Under the pieces are notes generated by a model that saw nothing but the letters and a program-made list of their open reading frames with translations, was not told where the DNA came from and searched no databases. The position numbers were made by a program, and so were the translations under genes. Positions 1 through 7,991 of a DNA stretch of 54,998 nucleotides are shown piece by piece (positions within the stretch are counted from its first letter, which is position 1; every line of letters begins with the position of its first letter). This DNA is from an uncultured Alphaproteobacteria bacterium (GTDB taxonomy: Bacteria > Pseudomonadota > Alphaproteobacteria > Rs-D84), in the NCBI GenBank assembly GCA_937903135.1, contig CALDAH010000014.1:1-54998 (forward strand). The letters are read 5' to 3'.

Positions 1-1
1 C

Positions 2-77
2 TGGTGCCGGTTGTCGGACTTGAACCAACGACCCTCTGATTACAAATCAGATGCTCTACCAGCTGAGCTAAACCGGC
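2..77 (-). tRNA. tRNA-Thr (UGU)
   Basis: Read on the minus strand, a full cloverleaf begins GCCGGTTTAGCTC and ends with an encoded CCA. The anticodon stem CTGAT/ATCAG encloses a loop with TGT, which decodes ACA threonine codons. The T arm carries GGTTCAAGTCC. All arms pair well. Confidence 0.96.
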
Positions 78-172
78 AACGATCAGAACTATACATTGTT
101 AAAAGAAAAATATCAAGTCTAAAAATTATAAAAATGCTTGCATTTATAAAATAACAATTAAGAATATATATC

Positions 173-1417
173 ATGATTAAATTACCTGAACTTTTAGCTC
201 CCGCCGGGACATTGGACGCGTTTAAAACAGCAATACTATACGGCGCAGATGCAATTTACGCAGGACTGCCCGGATTTTCAATGCGGGCACGCGCAAAAAT
301 TACCACCGACGAGGTTAAAGAGGGCATAGAACTGGCACATCGCGCCGGGAAGAAGGTTTATCTGGCCTTTAATCTGTTCGCGCATGATTTTGAATACGCA
401 AACATGCCGCGTGTTAGTGAAACTATCCGTTATTTGCGGCCTGATGCGCTAATCGTATCTGATCCCGGGATTGTTATGTGGGTGCGTGATCATCATCCGG
501 ATATCCCCGTTCATATTTCAACCCAGGCGAATATATGTTCCGCGCATACCGTGCGTTTTTGGCAAAATGCCGGTGCAAAGCTGTGCGTTTTAGCGCGCGA
601 GGTTTCACATAATGAATTTAAATCTATTCGCGCCGCATGCCCCGATATGGGACTGGAGATTTTTGTGCATGGTGCGATGTGTATGTCGTATTCGGGGCGG
701 TGTTTGTTGTCTAATTTTATAACCGGGCGGCCGGCCAATCGCGGGGCGTGTGCCCAGCTGTGCCGGTGGAAGTATGATGTTATATTGCGTGAACGCGAAT
801 CCGGAATTGAAATGCCGATAGAGGAAGATGAACGCGGCGCGTATATTATGAATTCAAAAGATTTATGCTTAATGCCGCGCCTGGCCGAGGTTATTGCCGC
901 CGCCCCGGATTCATTAAAGATAGAAGGGCGAAATAGAAGTGAGTATTATGTCGCAAGTGTCGTTCACGCATACCGGGCCGCGATTGATGCATATGCCGCC
1001 GCGCCCGATAATTTTGACCCTGCGCCGTTTATGGATGCGTTAAATATTCTAGAAACGCGCGGCTATACTACTGCGTTCTTTGACGGGCGGCCAGGACCTG
1101 ATGCGCATGATTATGATACGACCCGGTCTGTGTCCCCGTATCATGCCGCGGGCGTTATTACATCCGTTGCGGCGGACGAGATTGTATTCGAGCTGCGAAA
1201 TGAAATTCGCGCCGGGGATGAGATTACGTTTGTTCTGCCCGGGACAATGGATAAAGTATCGCTGGTATTGCCGCGAATAATTAATGCCGCGACGCGGGCC
1301 GATGTTCCGAAACTGGCCGCCGGGCAGCATAACAGCATTATTATCCCGCGCGATTGGATTCCAGGCGCCCATATGGATAAATTCGTGCCGTATGTGGTGG
1401 CATACAAACGCAAATAA
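173..1417 (+). CDS. U32 family protein, TrhP/YegQ-like tRNA hydroxylation protein
   Basis: A 414-residue U32-family protein. It opens with the family signature LLAPAG followed by a TIM-barrel-like half containing GADAIYAGL. The U32 core lies around residues 165-205, with the segment FVHGAMCMSYSGRCLLSNF and further cysteines in GACAQLCRW; these probably bind an iron-sulfur cluster, as in TrhP. TrhP members take part in prephenate-dependent hydroxylation of uridine 34 in some tRNAs. The C-terminal small beta domain (about 330-410) is present, so the length is normal. The old peptidase name is probably misleading for this branch. It is a single gene facing away from tRNA-Thr. The exact substrate is inferred from the family. 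Confidence 0.85.
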   Translation: MIKLPELLAPAGTLDAFKTAILYGADAIYAGLPGFSMRARAKITTDEVKEGIELAHRAGKKVYLAFNLFAHDFEYANMPRVSETIRYLRPDALIVSDPGIVMWVRDHHPDIPVHISTQANICSAHTVRFWQNAGAKLCVLAREVSHNEFKSIRAACPDMGLEIFVHGAMCMSYSGRCLLSNFITGRPANRGACAQLCRWKYDVILRERESGIEMPIEEDERGAYIMNSKDLCLMPRLAEVIAAAPDSLKIEGRNRSEYYVASVVHAYRAAIDAYAAAPDNFDPAPFMDALNILETRGYTTAFFDGRPGPDAHDYDTTRSVSPYHAAGVITSVAADEIVFELRNEIRAGDEITFVLPGTMDKVSLVLPRIINAATRADVPKLAAGQHNSIIIPRDWIPGAHMDKFVPYVVAYKRK

Positions 1418-1423
1418 TCAGGT

Positions 1424-1543
1424 TTAATATATCGGATAATTTCGTGGGTATGACGGATCAGGGTGTTTCAGATCTGATTTTACCCCGCATGCCGCCGTGG
1501 CAAGTGTTGTGATTAATAAAATTCCAATAAATATTTTCTGCAT
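1424..1543 (-). CDS. LptM/YifL-like small lipoprotein
   Basis: A 39-residue reading frame opposite and just beyond the U32 gene. It has a short lipoprotein signal ending in the lipobox TAAC, then GVKSDLKHPDPSYPRNYP. A lipidated cysteine followed by G-x-K-x-x-L and a proline-rich tail is the hallmark of LptM (YifL)-type lipoproteins, which help mature the LptDE lipopolysaccharide translocon at the outer membrane. In many proteobacteria this gene lies upstream of lysA; here no lysA follows. No strong ribosome binding site is visible. The rest of the gap up to 1738 holds no gene I can see and is presumably the oleate hydratase promoter region. Confidence 0.6.
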   Translation of the reverse strand: MQKIFIGILLITTLATAACGVKSDLKHPDPSYPRNYPIY

Positions 1544-1738
1544 ATTCTTATTATAGCTATATTTTAGATTTACTGTCAACCCCCGGCGATAGGATTTTTG
1601 GTAATATGGTATGCATTTATAATTAAATTAATCGCAAATACGCAAGCGTGGAATAAATTTACGGAATACGATCCTGTTATATATTGAATGATCATACATT
1701 ACCCTATTGATTGTATATCAATCAAAAGGAGAATTTGT

Positions 1739-3511
1739 ATGTATTACAGCAATGGTAATTACGAGGCTTTTGCGAACCCTAAAAAGCCCGAGGATGTTGA
1801 TAAGAAAAGTGCATATATTATCGGCAGTGGGCTGGCGGGGTTGGCGGCGGCCGTATTTTTAATTCGCGACGGGCAGATGGCAGGCGATAAGATTCATATA
1901 TTTGAAGAACTGCCGCTGCCGGGTGGTAGTATGGATGGAATATATAACCCTGAACGCGGTTATATTATTCGTGGTGGCCGCGAGATGGAGGCGCATTTTG
2001 AAACGCTGTGGGATTTATTTCGTTCAATCCCGTCGCTGGAGGATAAAAATGTTTCCGTGCTGGATGAATTTTATTGGCTGAATAAGGCAGACCCGAGTTT
2101 TTCTCATACGCGTATAATTGAAAAGCGTGGCCGGCGGGAAAAATCAGACGGAAAGCTGACACTGACACCGCGCGCAATCCGCGAGCTGATTGATCTGGCG
2201 CTGACGCCGGAAAATAAACTGCAGAACGTTCAGATTAACGAAGTTTTCGGACAAGAATTTTTTGATTCAAACTTTTGGCTATATTGGGCAACTATGTTCG
2301 CGTTCGAACCATGGTCCAGTGCGATGGAAATGCGGCGCTATATTCTGCGATTTGTTCATCACGTCGGATCACTGGCGGATATGTCGGCGTTAAAGTTTAC
2401 AAAATATAATCAGTATGAATCACTAATTACGCCACTGGTTCGTTATTTAGAATCACACGGCGTTATTTTTCATTACGACACACAGGTAAAAAATGTTTTA
2501 ATTGACGCGACGCCAACGAAAAAAGTTGCGAAAAAAATTGAAATGGTTCAGGCGGGGAAAAAGAAAACAATATCACTAAAGCAAAGCGACCTGGTTTTTG
2601 TAACGAATGGGTCAATTACCGAAAGCTCTACGTACGGGACAAATAATTCGCCCGCACCGTGGCCCGATGGTATCGGCGGCAGCTGGAATCTGTGGAAGGC
2701 CATCGCCGAACAAAGCTCTGAATTCGGGCGGCCGGAAAAGTTCTGTGAAAATATCCCCGCGGCTAATTGGGTTATGTCGGCCACAATAACATTAACCGAC
2801 GATCGGGTCGTGCCGTATATTGAAAAGGTTTGTAAAAAAAATCCACACAGCGGTTCAATCGTCAGCAGCGGCCCTGTTACTATTAAGGATTCAAACTGGC
2901 TCTATGGGTTTAGTATATCGCGTCAGCCGCATTTCCGAAAACAGAAACCGAACGAGATTATCGTATGGACATACGGGCTGTTTTCAGATACAGAGGGTAA
3001 TTATATAAAGAAAAAAATAACCGAATGCACCGGCGCAGAACTTTGCGCGGAATGGCTGTATCATATGGGCGTCCCGGAATCCGAGATTATGGATATCGCA
3101 AATAACTCGGCCAATACTGTCCCGGTTCATATGCCGTTTATTTCAACATATTTCATGCCGCGTGCGCTGGGGGATCGGCCACGTGTTATACCAAAAGGTT
3201 CGGTAAATCTGGCGTTTATCGGGAACTATGCCGAAACGGTTCGCGATACGGTATTTACAACCGAATATTCGGTGCGTACCGCGATGGAGGCGGTATATAG
3301 CCTGCTGAATATAGATCGCGGCGTGCCAGAGGTATTTGATTCATGCTTTGATATTCGTGTGTTATTGCGCAGTATTTATTATCTGAATGACAAAAAGAAG
3401 CTAAAAGATATTGAGCTGCCGTGGTTTATGAAAATACTGGAAAAGCAGGGGATGAAAAAAGTAAAAGGGACGTATGTTGAGGAGTTGTTAAAGGAAGCGA
3501 AGCTGGTATAA
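1739..3511 (+). CDS. ohyA: oleate hydratase
   Basis: A 590-residue flavoenzyme of the oleate hydratase family (MCRA group), which adds water to the cis double bond of unsaturated fatty acids to give 10-hydroxy acids. The N-terminal dinucleotide-binding motif IIGSGLAGLAAAVFL is near residues 28-42. The conserved FAD/catalytic segment IRGGREMEAHFETLWDL follows near residue 80. The length matches the family (about 560-650). The start at 1739 is chosen because AAAGGAG lies just upstream; an in-frame ATG at 1688 would add 17 residues without a binding site. Such enzymes are common in gut bacteria facing host or dietary fatty acids. It ends at a bidirectional terminator shared with lpxI. Confidence 0.93.
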   Translation: MYYSNGNYEAFANPKKPEDVDKKSAYIIGSGLAGLAAAVFLIRDGQMAGDKIHIFEELPLPGGSMDGIYNPERGYIIRGGREMEAHFETLWDLFRSIPSLEDKNVSVLDEFYWLNKADPSFSHTRIIEKRGRREKSDGKLTLTPRAIRELIDLALTPENKLQNVQINEVFGQEFFDSNFWLYWATMFAFEPWSSAMEMRRYILRFVHHVGSLADMSALKFTKYNQYESLITPLVRYLESHGVIFHYDTQVKNVLIDATPTKKVAKKIEMVQAGKKKTISLKQSDLVFVTNGSITESSTYGTNNSPAPWPDGIGGSWNLWKAIAEQSSEFGRPEKFCENIPAANWVMSATITLTDDRVVPYIEKVCKKNPHSGSIVSSGPVTIKDSNWLYGFSISRQPHFRKQKPNEIIVWTYGLFSDTEGNYIKKKITECTGAELCAEWLYHMGVPESEIMDIANNSANTVPVHMPFISTYFMPRALGDRPRVIPKGSVNLAFIGNYAETVRDTVFTTEYSVRTAMEAVYSLLNIDRGVPEVFDSCFDIRVLLRSIYYLNDKKKLKDIELPWFMKILEKQGMKKVKGTYVEELLKEAKLV

Positions 3512-3513
3512 TA

Positions 3514-3540
3514 AAAAACGCCCATCGGGGCGTTTTTTTA
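3514..3540. terminator. bidirectional intrinsic terminator
   Basis: The stem ACGCCC/GGGCGT with loop ATCG is flanked by A and T tracts on both sides. It sits between the convergent ohyA and lpxI genes. The lpxI stop codon lies in the T tract. Confidence 0.85.
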
Positions 3541-4365
3541 TTCATCAACTGCCATGATAAAGATTTTATGTTTATTCGCCTCGGCGATTACGGCCGGTTT
3601 ATTTACGACAAAACATGTTTTGGCGTTTACAACAATTCCGCGCAAATGCGCCGCCGCGACGGCACGTACGGTATCTGTGCCGATCGCCGGGATATCAATT
3701 CGTAAATCCTGGCCGGGTTTTGTCATCTTGGCGAAAACGCCAGTGGCACGTTTATGATCTTTGCGCATTGCGACAACGCGTTTTAGCATATTTGCTGTGC
3801 CCTCGGCTGCCTCTATGGCGATTACCTGTTTATCAACAACAACCGATGCGCCAATATCGGCCGCCCCGATTGTATGGGAAACCTCAATCGCGCGGGCGAT
3901 ATCGGCCCTGTCGCGGGCGGCGGGTTTAACGCGCGTTTTTACCCCGGCCGTTTCAAACGTCAATTCCGGTGCAATATCCTGGGCGGCAAGAATTTCAAAC
4001 CCACGTTTTTCCAATACTTTATTTAATGCAACAGCCATTGAATCATACCCCCGTTGATGTTTCATAATACTTATTAGTGCGAACAGCGACCACAGATCCG
4101 GCCGAATATCAGATAAATTCGGATGACCGATTGCCCCGACAAATGTTAATTTGCGAATCCCACGACGCCGAAATTCCCGGATCGCACGACCACCCCCGCC
4201 GAGGCGAACAACCATATCCGGTTTTAAGCGCGGGTCGTAAAAGTTTTTAAGCCCGACCGTATAAACATCCCAGCCGGCCGAACGCAGCGCATCACGCGTA
4301 TAAAACGGTAAATCCAAAGCGCCCGCTACCAGTGCAATTTTTTTATCTGATTTTATTGTTTTCAT
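3538..4365 (-). CDS. lpxI: UDP-2,3-diacylglucosamine pyrophosphatase LpxI
   Basis: A 275-residue LpxI-family protein, the alphaproteobacterial alternative to LpxH. It cleaves UDP-2,3-diacylglucosamine to lipid X in lipid A synthesis at the inner membrane. Family features include an N-terminal IALVAGALDLPFYT, the glycine-rich VRLGGGGRAIREFRRRG, VGAIGHPNLSDIRPDL in the middle, and a C-terminal half ending VVNAKTCFVVNKPAVI. The length is typical (about 270-290). The start at 4365 gives the usual short N-terminus; an in-frame ATG at 4401 would add 12 residues. In many alphaproteobacteria lpxI follows lpxA in the bamA cluster; here it stands alone, 25 kb from bamA. Confidence 0.92.
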   Translation of the reverse strand: MKTIKSDKKIALVAGALDLPFYTRDALRSAGWDVYTVGLKNFYDPRLKPDMVVRLGGGGRAIREFRRRGIRKLTFVGAIGHPNLSDIRPDLWSLFALISIMKHQRGYDSMAVALNKVLEKRGFEILAAQDIAPELTFETAGVKTRVKPAARDRADIARAIEVSHTIGAADIGASVVVDKQVIAIEAAEGTANMLKRVVAMRKDHKRATGVFAKMTKPGQDLRIDIPAIGTDTVRAVAAAHLRGIVVNAKTCFVVNKPAVIAEANKHKIFIMAVDE

Positions 4366-4445
4366 GATAATAATGGTACGCATAAATCGGGCTGGAATCA
4401 AGTCGCAATTTGTGATAGAATTTTTTTGTAAATAAAATACAGGTT

Positions 4446-5216
4446 ATGAATATGAAAAAAATATCTTGTTTGGGTATACTGGCCGCGGTGGCAATAACCG
4501 GAACAGCCGATGCCCGATATAGTAACAAAGACTTTCAGCGCGAGGTGTTAACGGGACTGGATATCGTTAGTGCGCGTGAAACAGTTGATGTTGTCGCGGA
4601 CACTGCACCCGGTGAAATGGGACGCGAGGTGTATCAGACATTACCCGCGCCCGATCCAAATATTCGTATGTTTATACCAACAACAATGTATATTCGTGCC
4701 GGCGGCGGGATTAATTTAAACTTTGCCACAGACAAGGCGGAATATTTCGGGAATAAATATAAAACGTCGGATAGTTATACTACCCAGATTGGCCTGGGGT
4801 GGAATTTATCGTCATACGTTCGGACGGAAATTGATTTCCAGGAGTCTAGTTTTGAATTCTCGCATCTGCATGATGCGGCGGCAACATATCAGACGATCGG
4901 GACGATGCTGTATTTTGACCTGGCGCGGCGTTATGTTCAGACCGGGGATATTACACGTCGTCGCGTATTCGTTCCGTTTATCGGCGTTGGTGCGGCCGTT
5001 GGGCAATATCGTTTTGAAGGGACGGGCGGCGCAGACGGGATTGCAATCGCTGCACCACGTGCAACACTTGGGTTTAATGTAATGTTTAACGAATTGGTCG
5101 GTATTGATGTTATGTATCAGTATCAGATGATGATTGGAAACGGTTTCGGCTGGGACGTTAGCAGCGGTGTTGCAAATATTAGCAATATTATGGCGTCACT
5201 GCGCGTTAATTTCTGA
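4446..5216 (+). CDS. outer-membrane beta-barrel protein (small porin-like fold)
   Basis: A 256-residue exported protein. A signal peptide (MKKISCLGILAAVAITGTADA, with a methionine at residue 3 as an alternative start) is followed by a linker of about 60 residues. Then come alternating strands starting at MYIRAGGGINLNF and ending in the terminal signature IMASLRVNF, whose aromatic last residue is the BAM recognition signal. Strand-like blocks such as YTTQIGLGWNLSSYVRTEID and FVPFIGVGAAVGQYRF suggest an eight-stranded OmpA/opacity-type barrel. It overlaps the next barrel gene by one base, so the two are probably co-transcribed and may be paralogues. Specific cargo or function is unknown. Confidence 0.8.
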   Translation: MNMKKISCLGILAAVAITGTADARYSNKDFQREVLTGLDIVSARETVDVVADTAPGEMGREVYQTLPAPDPNIRMFIPTTMYIRAGGGINLNFATDKAEYFGNKYKTSDSYTTQIGLGWNLSSYVRTEIDFQESSFEFSHLHDAAATYQTIGTMLYFDLARRYVQTGDITRRRVFVPFIGVGAAVGQYRFEGTGGADGIAIAAPRATLGFNVMFNELVGIDVMYQYQMMIGNGFGWDVSSGVANISNIMASLRVNF

Positions 5217-5230
5217 TGGGGGAATATAAA

Positions 5231-5875
5231 ATGAAGGCAAGATTATTATTTACTGTATTATGTTTAATGCCAATCGCGGCAAATGCGGCGATCCCTTATC
5301 GCGTTGAACAGCGCGGCGTACGCAATGATACCCCCGCCGGGTATGATAACGAAGCGTTTGCACGCGTTCGCCGTTTTTATATCGGCGGTGCATATAATTT
5401 TTCATTATGGCAATCGGGAACAGACCAGGATGTCCACGCGGACGGTAAAAATACTTCGTCGTACGAAGCCGCGGCCGGCGTTAGAATATTTGATACATTC
5501 CGCGTAGAGGCAAATTATATCCGCACAAATGCTAAATGGGATGCATTTAAACTAACCGGCGATACCGTAATGCTAAATGCGTTATTTGATGCGCGAATTG
5601 ATAATATATATCGCATGTTCCGCAAACAGACAATGATTCCGTATGTCGGTATCGGGGCAGGGGCATCGTTTAATCGTGCCGATAACGCAGATATTGATAA
5701 TAAAACCACGCCTGTTATGGCGGCGTTGGCCGGGATCGGTATTGAAATGGGCGATCGGGTTACACTGGACCTGGGGTATCGTTATTTTTATATGTTCAAA
5801 CCCGGATTTGACACAATGCCAGATTTTGCACCGGCCGCGCATCAGTTCCGTGCCGGCGCGCGTTTAAATTTTTAA
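5231..5875 (+). CDS. outer-membrane beta-barrel protein, second of a pair
   Basis: A 214-residue exported barrel. The signal peptide MKARLLFTVLCLMPIAANA ends at an A-N-A site. Strand-like blocks follow (FYIGGAYNFSLWQ, FRVEANYIR, MIPYVGIGAGASF, VTLDLGYRYFYMF), with the C-terminal end FRAGARLNF typical of BAM substrates. I place the start at 5231, where the signal peptide begins; GGGGGAATATAAA precedes it. The gene follows the previous barrel directly and is five bases from the RNA methyltransferase downstream, so all three probably form one transcript. It has the size and strand count of eight-stranded surface-antigen type proteins. Function not identified. Confidence 0.8.
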   Translation: MKARLLFTVLCLMPIAANAAIPYRVEQRGVRNDTPAGYDNEAFARVRRFYIGGAYNFSLWQSGTDQDVHADGKNTSSYEAAAGVRIFDTFRVEANYIRTNAKWDAFKLTGDTVMLNALFDARIDNIYRMFRKQTMIPYVGIGAGASFNRADNADIDNKTTPVMAALAGIGIEMGDRVTLDLGYRYFYMFKPGFDTMPDFAPAAHQFRAGARLNF

Positions 5876-5880
5876 CAGAT

Positions 5881-6804
5881 ATGAAACAGTGTGCGTTCTT
5901 TGGTCGTTGCGGTGGATGTAAATACGATTTTTCGGATGCTGATTATCGTGCGAAAAAGTCGGACGAGCTGAAACAAATCTGTCCGGCGGATAACGCGGTA
6001 TGGATTGCCCCCGGGGGCCGTCGGCGCGGTGATTTTTGCTTTGCCGCCGGTAAATTCGGATTATTTGCCCGCGGAACAAAGGATATCGTCCCCGTGGCGC
6101 GATGTGAAAATATGGTGGACGCGATAAATGATATTTTACCGCGATTAGCGCAATTGCCATGGGCCGGTGCCGGATCGTGTATGGTTACCGCATGTGATAA
6201 CGGGATTGATATCGCGATAACATCAAATGTTGGGCATTTTACATCCGCGTTTAAAGATGCCGTGGAAAAAACCGGTGCGATTCGCGCGACATGGAACGGG
6301 CGTGTGGTATTTCAAAATGTCGTCCCGGTTATAAACTTTGATGGAAAAACTGTTGAATATCCCCCGTATGCATTTCTGCAGCCGAGTGTTGCCGGCGCGG
6401 ATGCATTGCGTGATATGGTTGTTGCCGCGGCCGCAGGTGCGAAAAAGGTTGCGGATCTGTTCTGCGGCCTGGGGAATTTTACGTATGCGCTGGACGCGGA
6501 TGGTTTTGATGTATTTGGCACGGGCATTTGTCGCGATTTATTTACCCGGCCGCTGACACTGGGGATGCTGCGGCAATATGACTGTGTTGTAATGGATCCG
6601 CCGCGTGCCGGGGCAATGGCACAGTGTCGCGTGTTGGCGAAATCAGATGTTAAAAAAATAATATACGTATCATGTAATCCCCAGACATTTCGCCGGGATG
6701 CCAAAATACTAACGGACGGCGGCTATAAAATGGTTCAGATCGTTCCCGTGGATCAATTCGCGGGCAGTGGTCATTGGGAAATATTTTCCGTATTTCAAAA
6801 ATAG
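5881..6804 (+). CDS. class I SAM-dependent RNA 5-methyluridine methyltransferase (RlmC/RlmD/TrmA superfamily)
   Basis: A 307-residue RNA m5U methyltransferase. The N-terminus has the iron-sulfur cysteines CAFFGRCGGC, with a further cysteine in PVARCENM. The catalytic half has the SAM-binding LFCGLGNFT, DPPRAG and the nucleophile motif YVSCNPQTFRRD, whose cysteine forms the covalent adduct with C6 of uridine. Compared with RlmD (about 430 residues) it lacks the N-terminal TRAM domain, so it resembles the shorter RlmC-like forms. The target is probably a uridine in 23S rRNA; which one cannot be read from the sequence. Four bases separate it from the preceding barrel gene. Confidence 0.85.
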   Translation: MKQCAFFGRCGGCKYDFSDADYRAKKSDELKQICPADNAVWIAPGGRRRGDFCFAAGKFGLFARGTKDIVPVARCENMVDAINDILPRLAQLPWAGAGSCMVTACDNGIDIAITSNVGHFTSAFKDAVEKTGAIRATWNGRVVFQNVVPVINFDGKTVEYPPYAFLQPSVAGADALRDMVVAAAAGAKKVADLFCGLGNFTYALDADGFDVFGTGICRDLFTRPLTLGMLRQYDCVVMDPPRAGAMAQCRVLAKSDVKKIIYVSCNPQTFRRDAKILTDGGYKMVQIVPVDQFAGSGHWEIFSVFQK

Positions 6805-6820
6805 TTTTGCATTGCAATAT

Positions 6821-6847
6821 AAAAAAACGCCACCGGTTTCCCGGCGG
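6821..6847 (-). terminator. intrinsic terminator of the small RNA
   Basis: Minus-strand stem CCGCCGG/CCGGTGG (one G-T pair) with a GAAA tetraloop, then seven T. It also lies just past the end of the methyltransferase gene and could serve both strands. Confidence 0.8.
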
Positions 6848-7010
6848 TGTTTCCGAATGCCCCGAAAGGAAGGAAAGGAGAAAAAGAAATGGGCATTCTA
6901 AACTTCAACTTTCGGGATTTAGAGTTCAGAGGAGAGAGAATGTAGGAGGGAGTCTGAATCTCTAAATCCCGCGGTGCTTTCGCGCCGGTCATTGGGTTTG
7001 TCCCTTTGAC
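6821..7010 (-). ncRNA. candidate trans-acting small RNA with two anti-Shine-Dalgarno loops
   Basis: On the minus strand a strong promoter (7018-7046) is followed by about 190 nt without a convincing gene, ending in an intrinsic terminator. Hairpin A pairs 6953-6971 with 6913-6930 (18 pairs and one bulge) and exposes a pyrimidine loop containing CCCTCCT. Hairpin B pairs 6891-6898 with 6855-6862 (GAATGCCC/GGGCATTC) and exposes CTCCTTTCCTTCC. The terminator is CCGCCGG-GAAA-CCGGTGG plus seven T. Both loops complement the purine-rich ribosome binding sites used in this genome (AGGAGG, AAGGAG). That is the design of the alphaproteobacterial anti-SD small RNAs such as the cuckoo RNAs. The family assignment is inference; the structure is visible in the sequence. 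Confidence 0.68.
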
Positions 7011-7017
7011 GAATCGA

Positions 7018-7046
7018 AATGTAATACATTTTATTTCATTTGTCAA
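7018..7046 (-). promoter_or_regulatory. sigma70-type promoter of the small RNA
   Basis: Minus-strand TTGACA (7041-7046) and TACATT (7018-7023) are spaced by 17 bases, a near-consensus vegetative promoter. A second TTGACA lies 12 bases further upstream (7053-7058). The predicted start point is about 7010. Confidence 0.75.
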
Positions 7047-7225
7047 TACTTTTGTCAAAAAAATTTTTGGTGTATTTGTTTTTGGACCCGATTGGGAGTA
7101 AAAACCTTAGATTTCCGGCCGTTTGCTAGGAAATAGTACTTATTGTAAAAATTCCCCTGCTGGAATAAAATCAAGTCATATAGGTAAAAGTACCAAACGA
7201 TTTAAAGGAAATAGGAGGAAAAAAA

Positions 7226-7471
7226 ATGACACATGCAGATGTGTGGCGCGCAATTGAACGATTTGCCAATGAACACGGAATGTCTTGCTCGGGGTTGGCA
7301 AAATGCAGTGGATTGGACCCTACTACTTTTAATAAAAGCAAGCGGTGGTCCAAAGAAGGTCAACCAAGATGGCCTTCTACGAACAGTATTTCAAAAATAC
7401 TGTCATCAACGGGGGCAAAAATTCAGGATTTTACTAAATTTATTGAACCCGCTGAACAAGAAATGGAATAA
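7226..7471 (+). CDS. stand-alone HTH domain of an S24-type repressor
   Basis: An 81-residue protein matching the DNA-binding half of alphaproteobacterial S24-family (LexA/CI-like) repressors: VWRAIERFANEHGMSCSGLA, LDPTTFNKSKRW and PRWPSTNSISKILSSTGA are all family landmarks. The peptidase domain that normally follows (total about 220 residues) is absent. The reading frame stops after EPAEQEME and a strong terminator follows at 7502, so this looks like a true short form rather than a recent frameshift. AGGAGG lies ten bases upstream of the ATG, a strong ribosome binding site. It sits between the small RNA and the virion-like cluster. A role as regulator of either neighbour is possible but not shown. 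Confidence 0.78.
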   Translation: MTHADVWRAIERFANEHGMSCSGLAKCSGLDPTTFNKSKRWSKEGQPRWPSTNSISKILSSTGAKIQDFTKFIEPAEQEME

Positions 7472-7501
7472 GTTCCGTTGTTTAGGGCTGATACACCCTA
7501 T

Positions 7502-7535
7502 GACCACAATGTCTTCCCCATTGTGGTCTTTTTTA
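7502..7535 (+). terminator. intrinsic terminator after the HTH gene
   Basis: GACCACAATG pairs with CATTGTGGTC (ten pairs, loop TCTTCCC), followed by TTTTTT. Confidence 0.88.
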
Positions 7536-7571
7536 TGGACATTTGTCCATCGCAACATTAACATATAATAT

Positions 7572-7991
7572 ATGTTAAATGGAATTAGATTATATTCATC
7601 TGACCCCGTATGGCGAAAAATTTTATCCGATTTAAACGCCGAGGTTTTAGATCGCCCGCCAACCGTTGATTTAAATTTTGATACATTAGATATTATCACA
7701 CCAATTAGCGCATTAGAGCTTAAGGCTGTTATTTTAAACGCGATTGATAACGCAGATATTATTAGCAAGGTTTGCGGCAAGAACGTTACACTGTCACGAA
7801 TGCAGGCCGCGATTATAACGTTTTTGTATAAAAGCGGGGGGATGTCGGCCGCCGATTTAAAGGTGGCCCTGGGGTATGCCCCGGATGCCACAACGCATGC
7901 CGTGGATACGGCAATATATCAGCTGCGGCGGCAATACGGGCGTGATTTTATTCAAAACAAAAACGGGGTGTATAAAATTGGCCGGATATAA
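7572..7991 (+). CDS. winged-helix DNA-binding protein, function unknown
   Basis: A 139-residue protein. The C-terminal half (about residues 72-136, LSRMQAAIITFLYKSGGMSA through LGYAPDATTHAVDTAIYQLR and KNGVYKI) has the layout of the OmpR/PhoB-type winged helix. The recognition-helix position lies in HAVDTAIYQLRR and a beta wing ends in GVYKIGRI. The N-terminal 70 residues are not a recognisable receiver: no phosphoacceptor aspartate pattern is seen. The gene overlaps the birA start by 14 bases, which suggests translational coupling. It may be a transcription factor for biotin genes or unrelated to them; I cannot decide. Confidence 0.65.
   Translation: MLNGIRLYSSDPVWRKILSDLNAEVLDRPPTVDLNFDTLDIITPISALELKAVILNAIDNADIISKVCGKNVTLSRMQAAIITFLYKSGGMSAADLKVALGYAPDATTHAVDTAIYQLRRQYGRDFIQNKNGVYKIGRI

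Noticed and set aside
6889..6945. 18-codon leader peptide with a good Shine-Dalgarno sequence
   Set aside because: The purine tracts are the complement of the pyrimidine loops of the minus-strand small RNA; that RNA explains the promoter, stems and terminator better.
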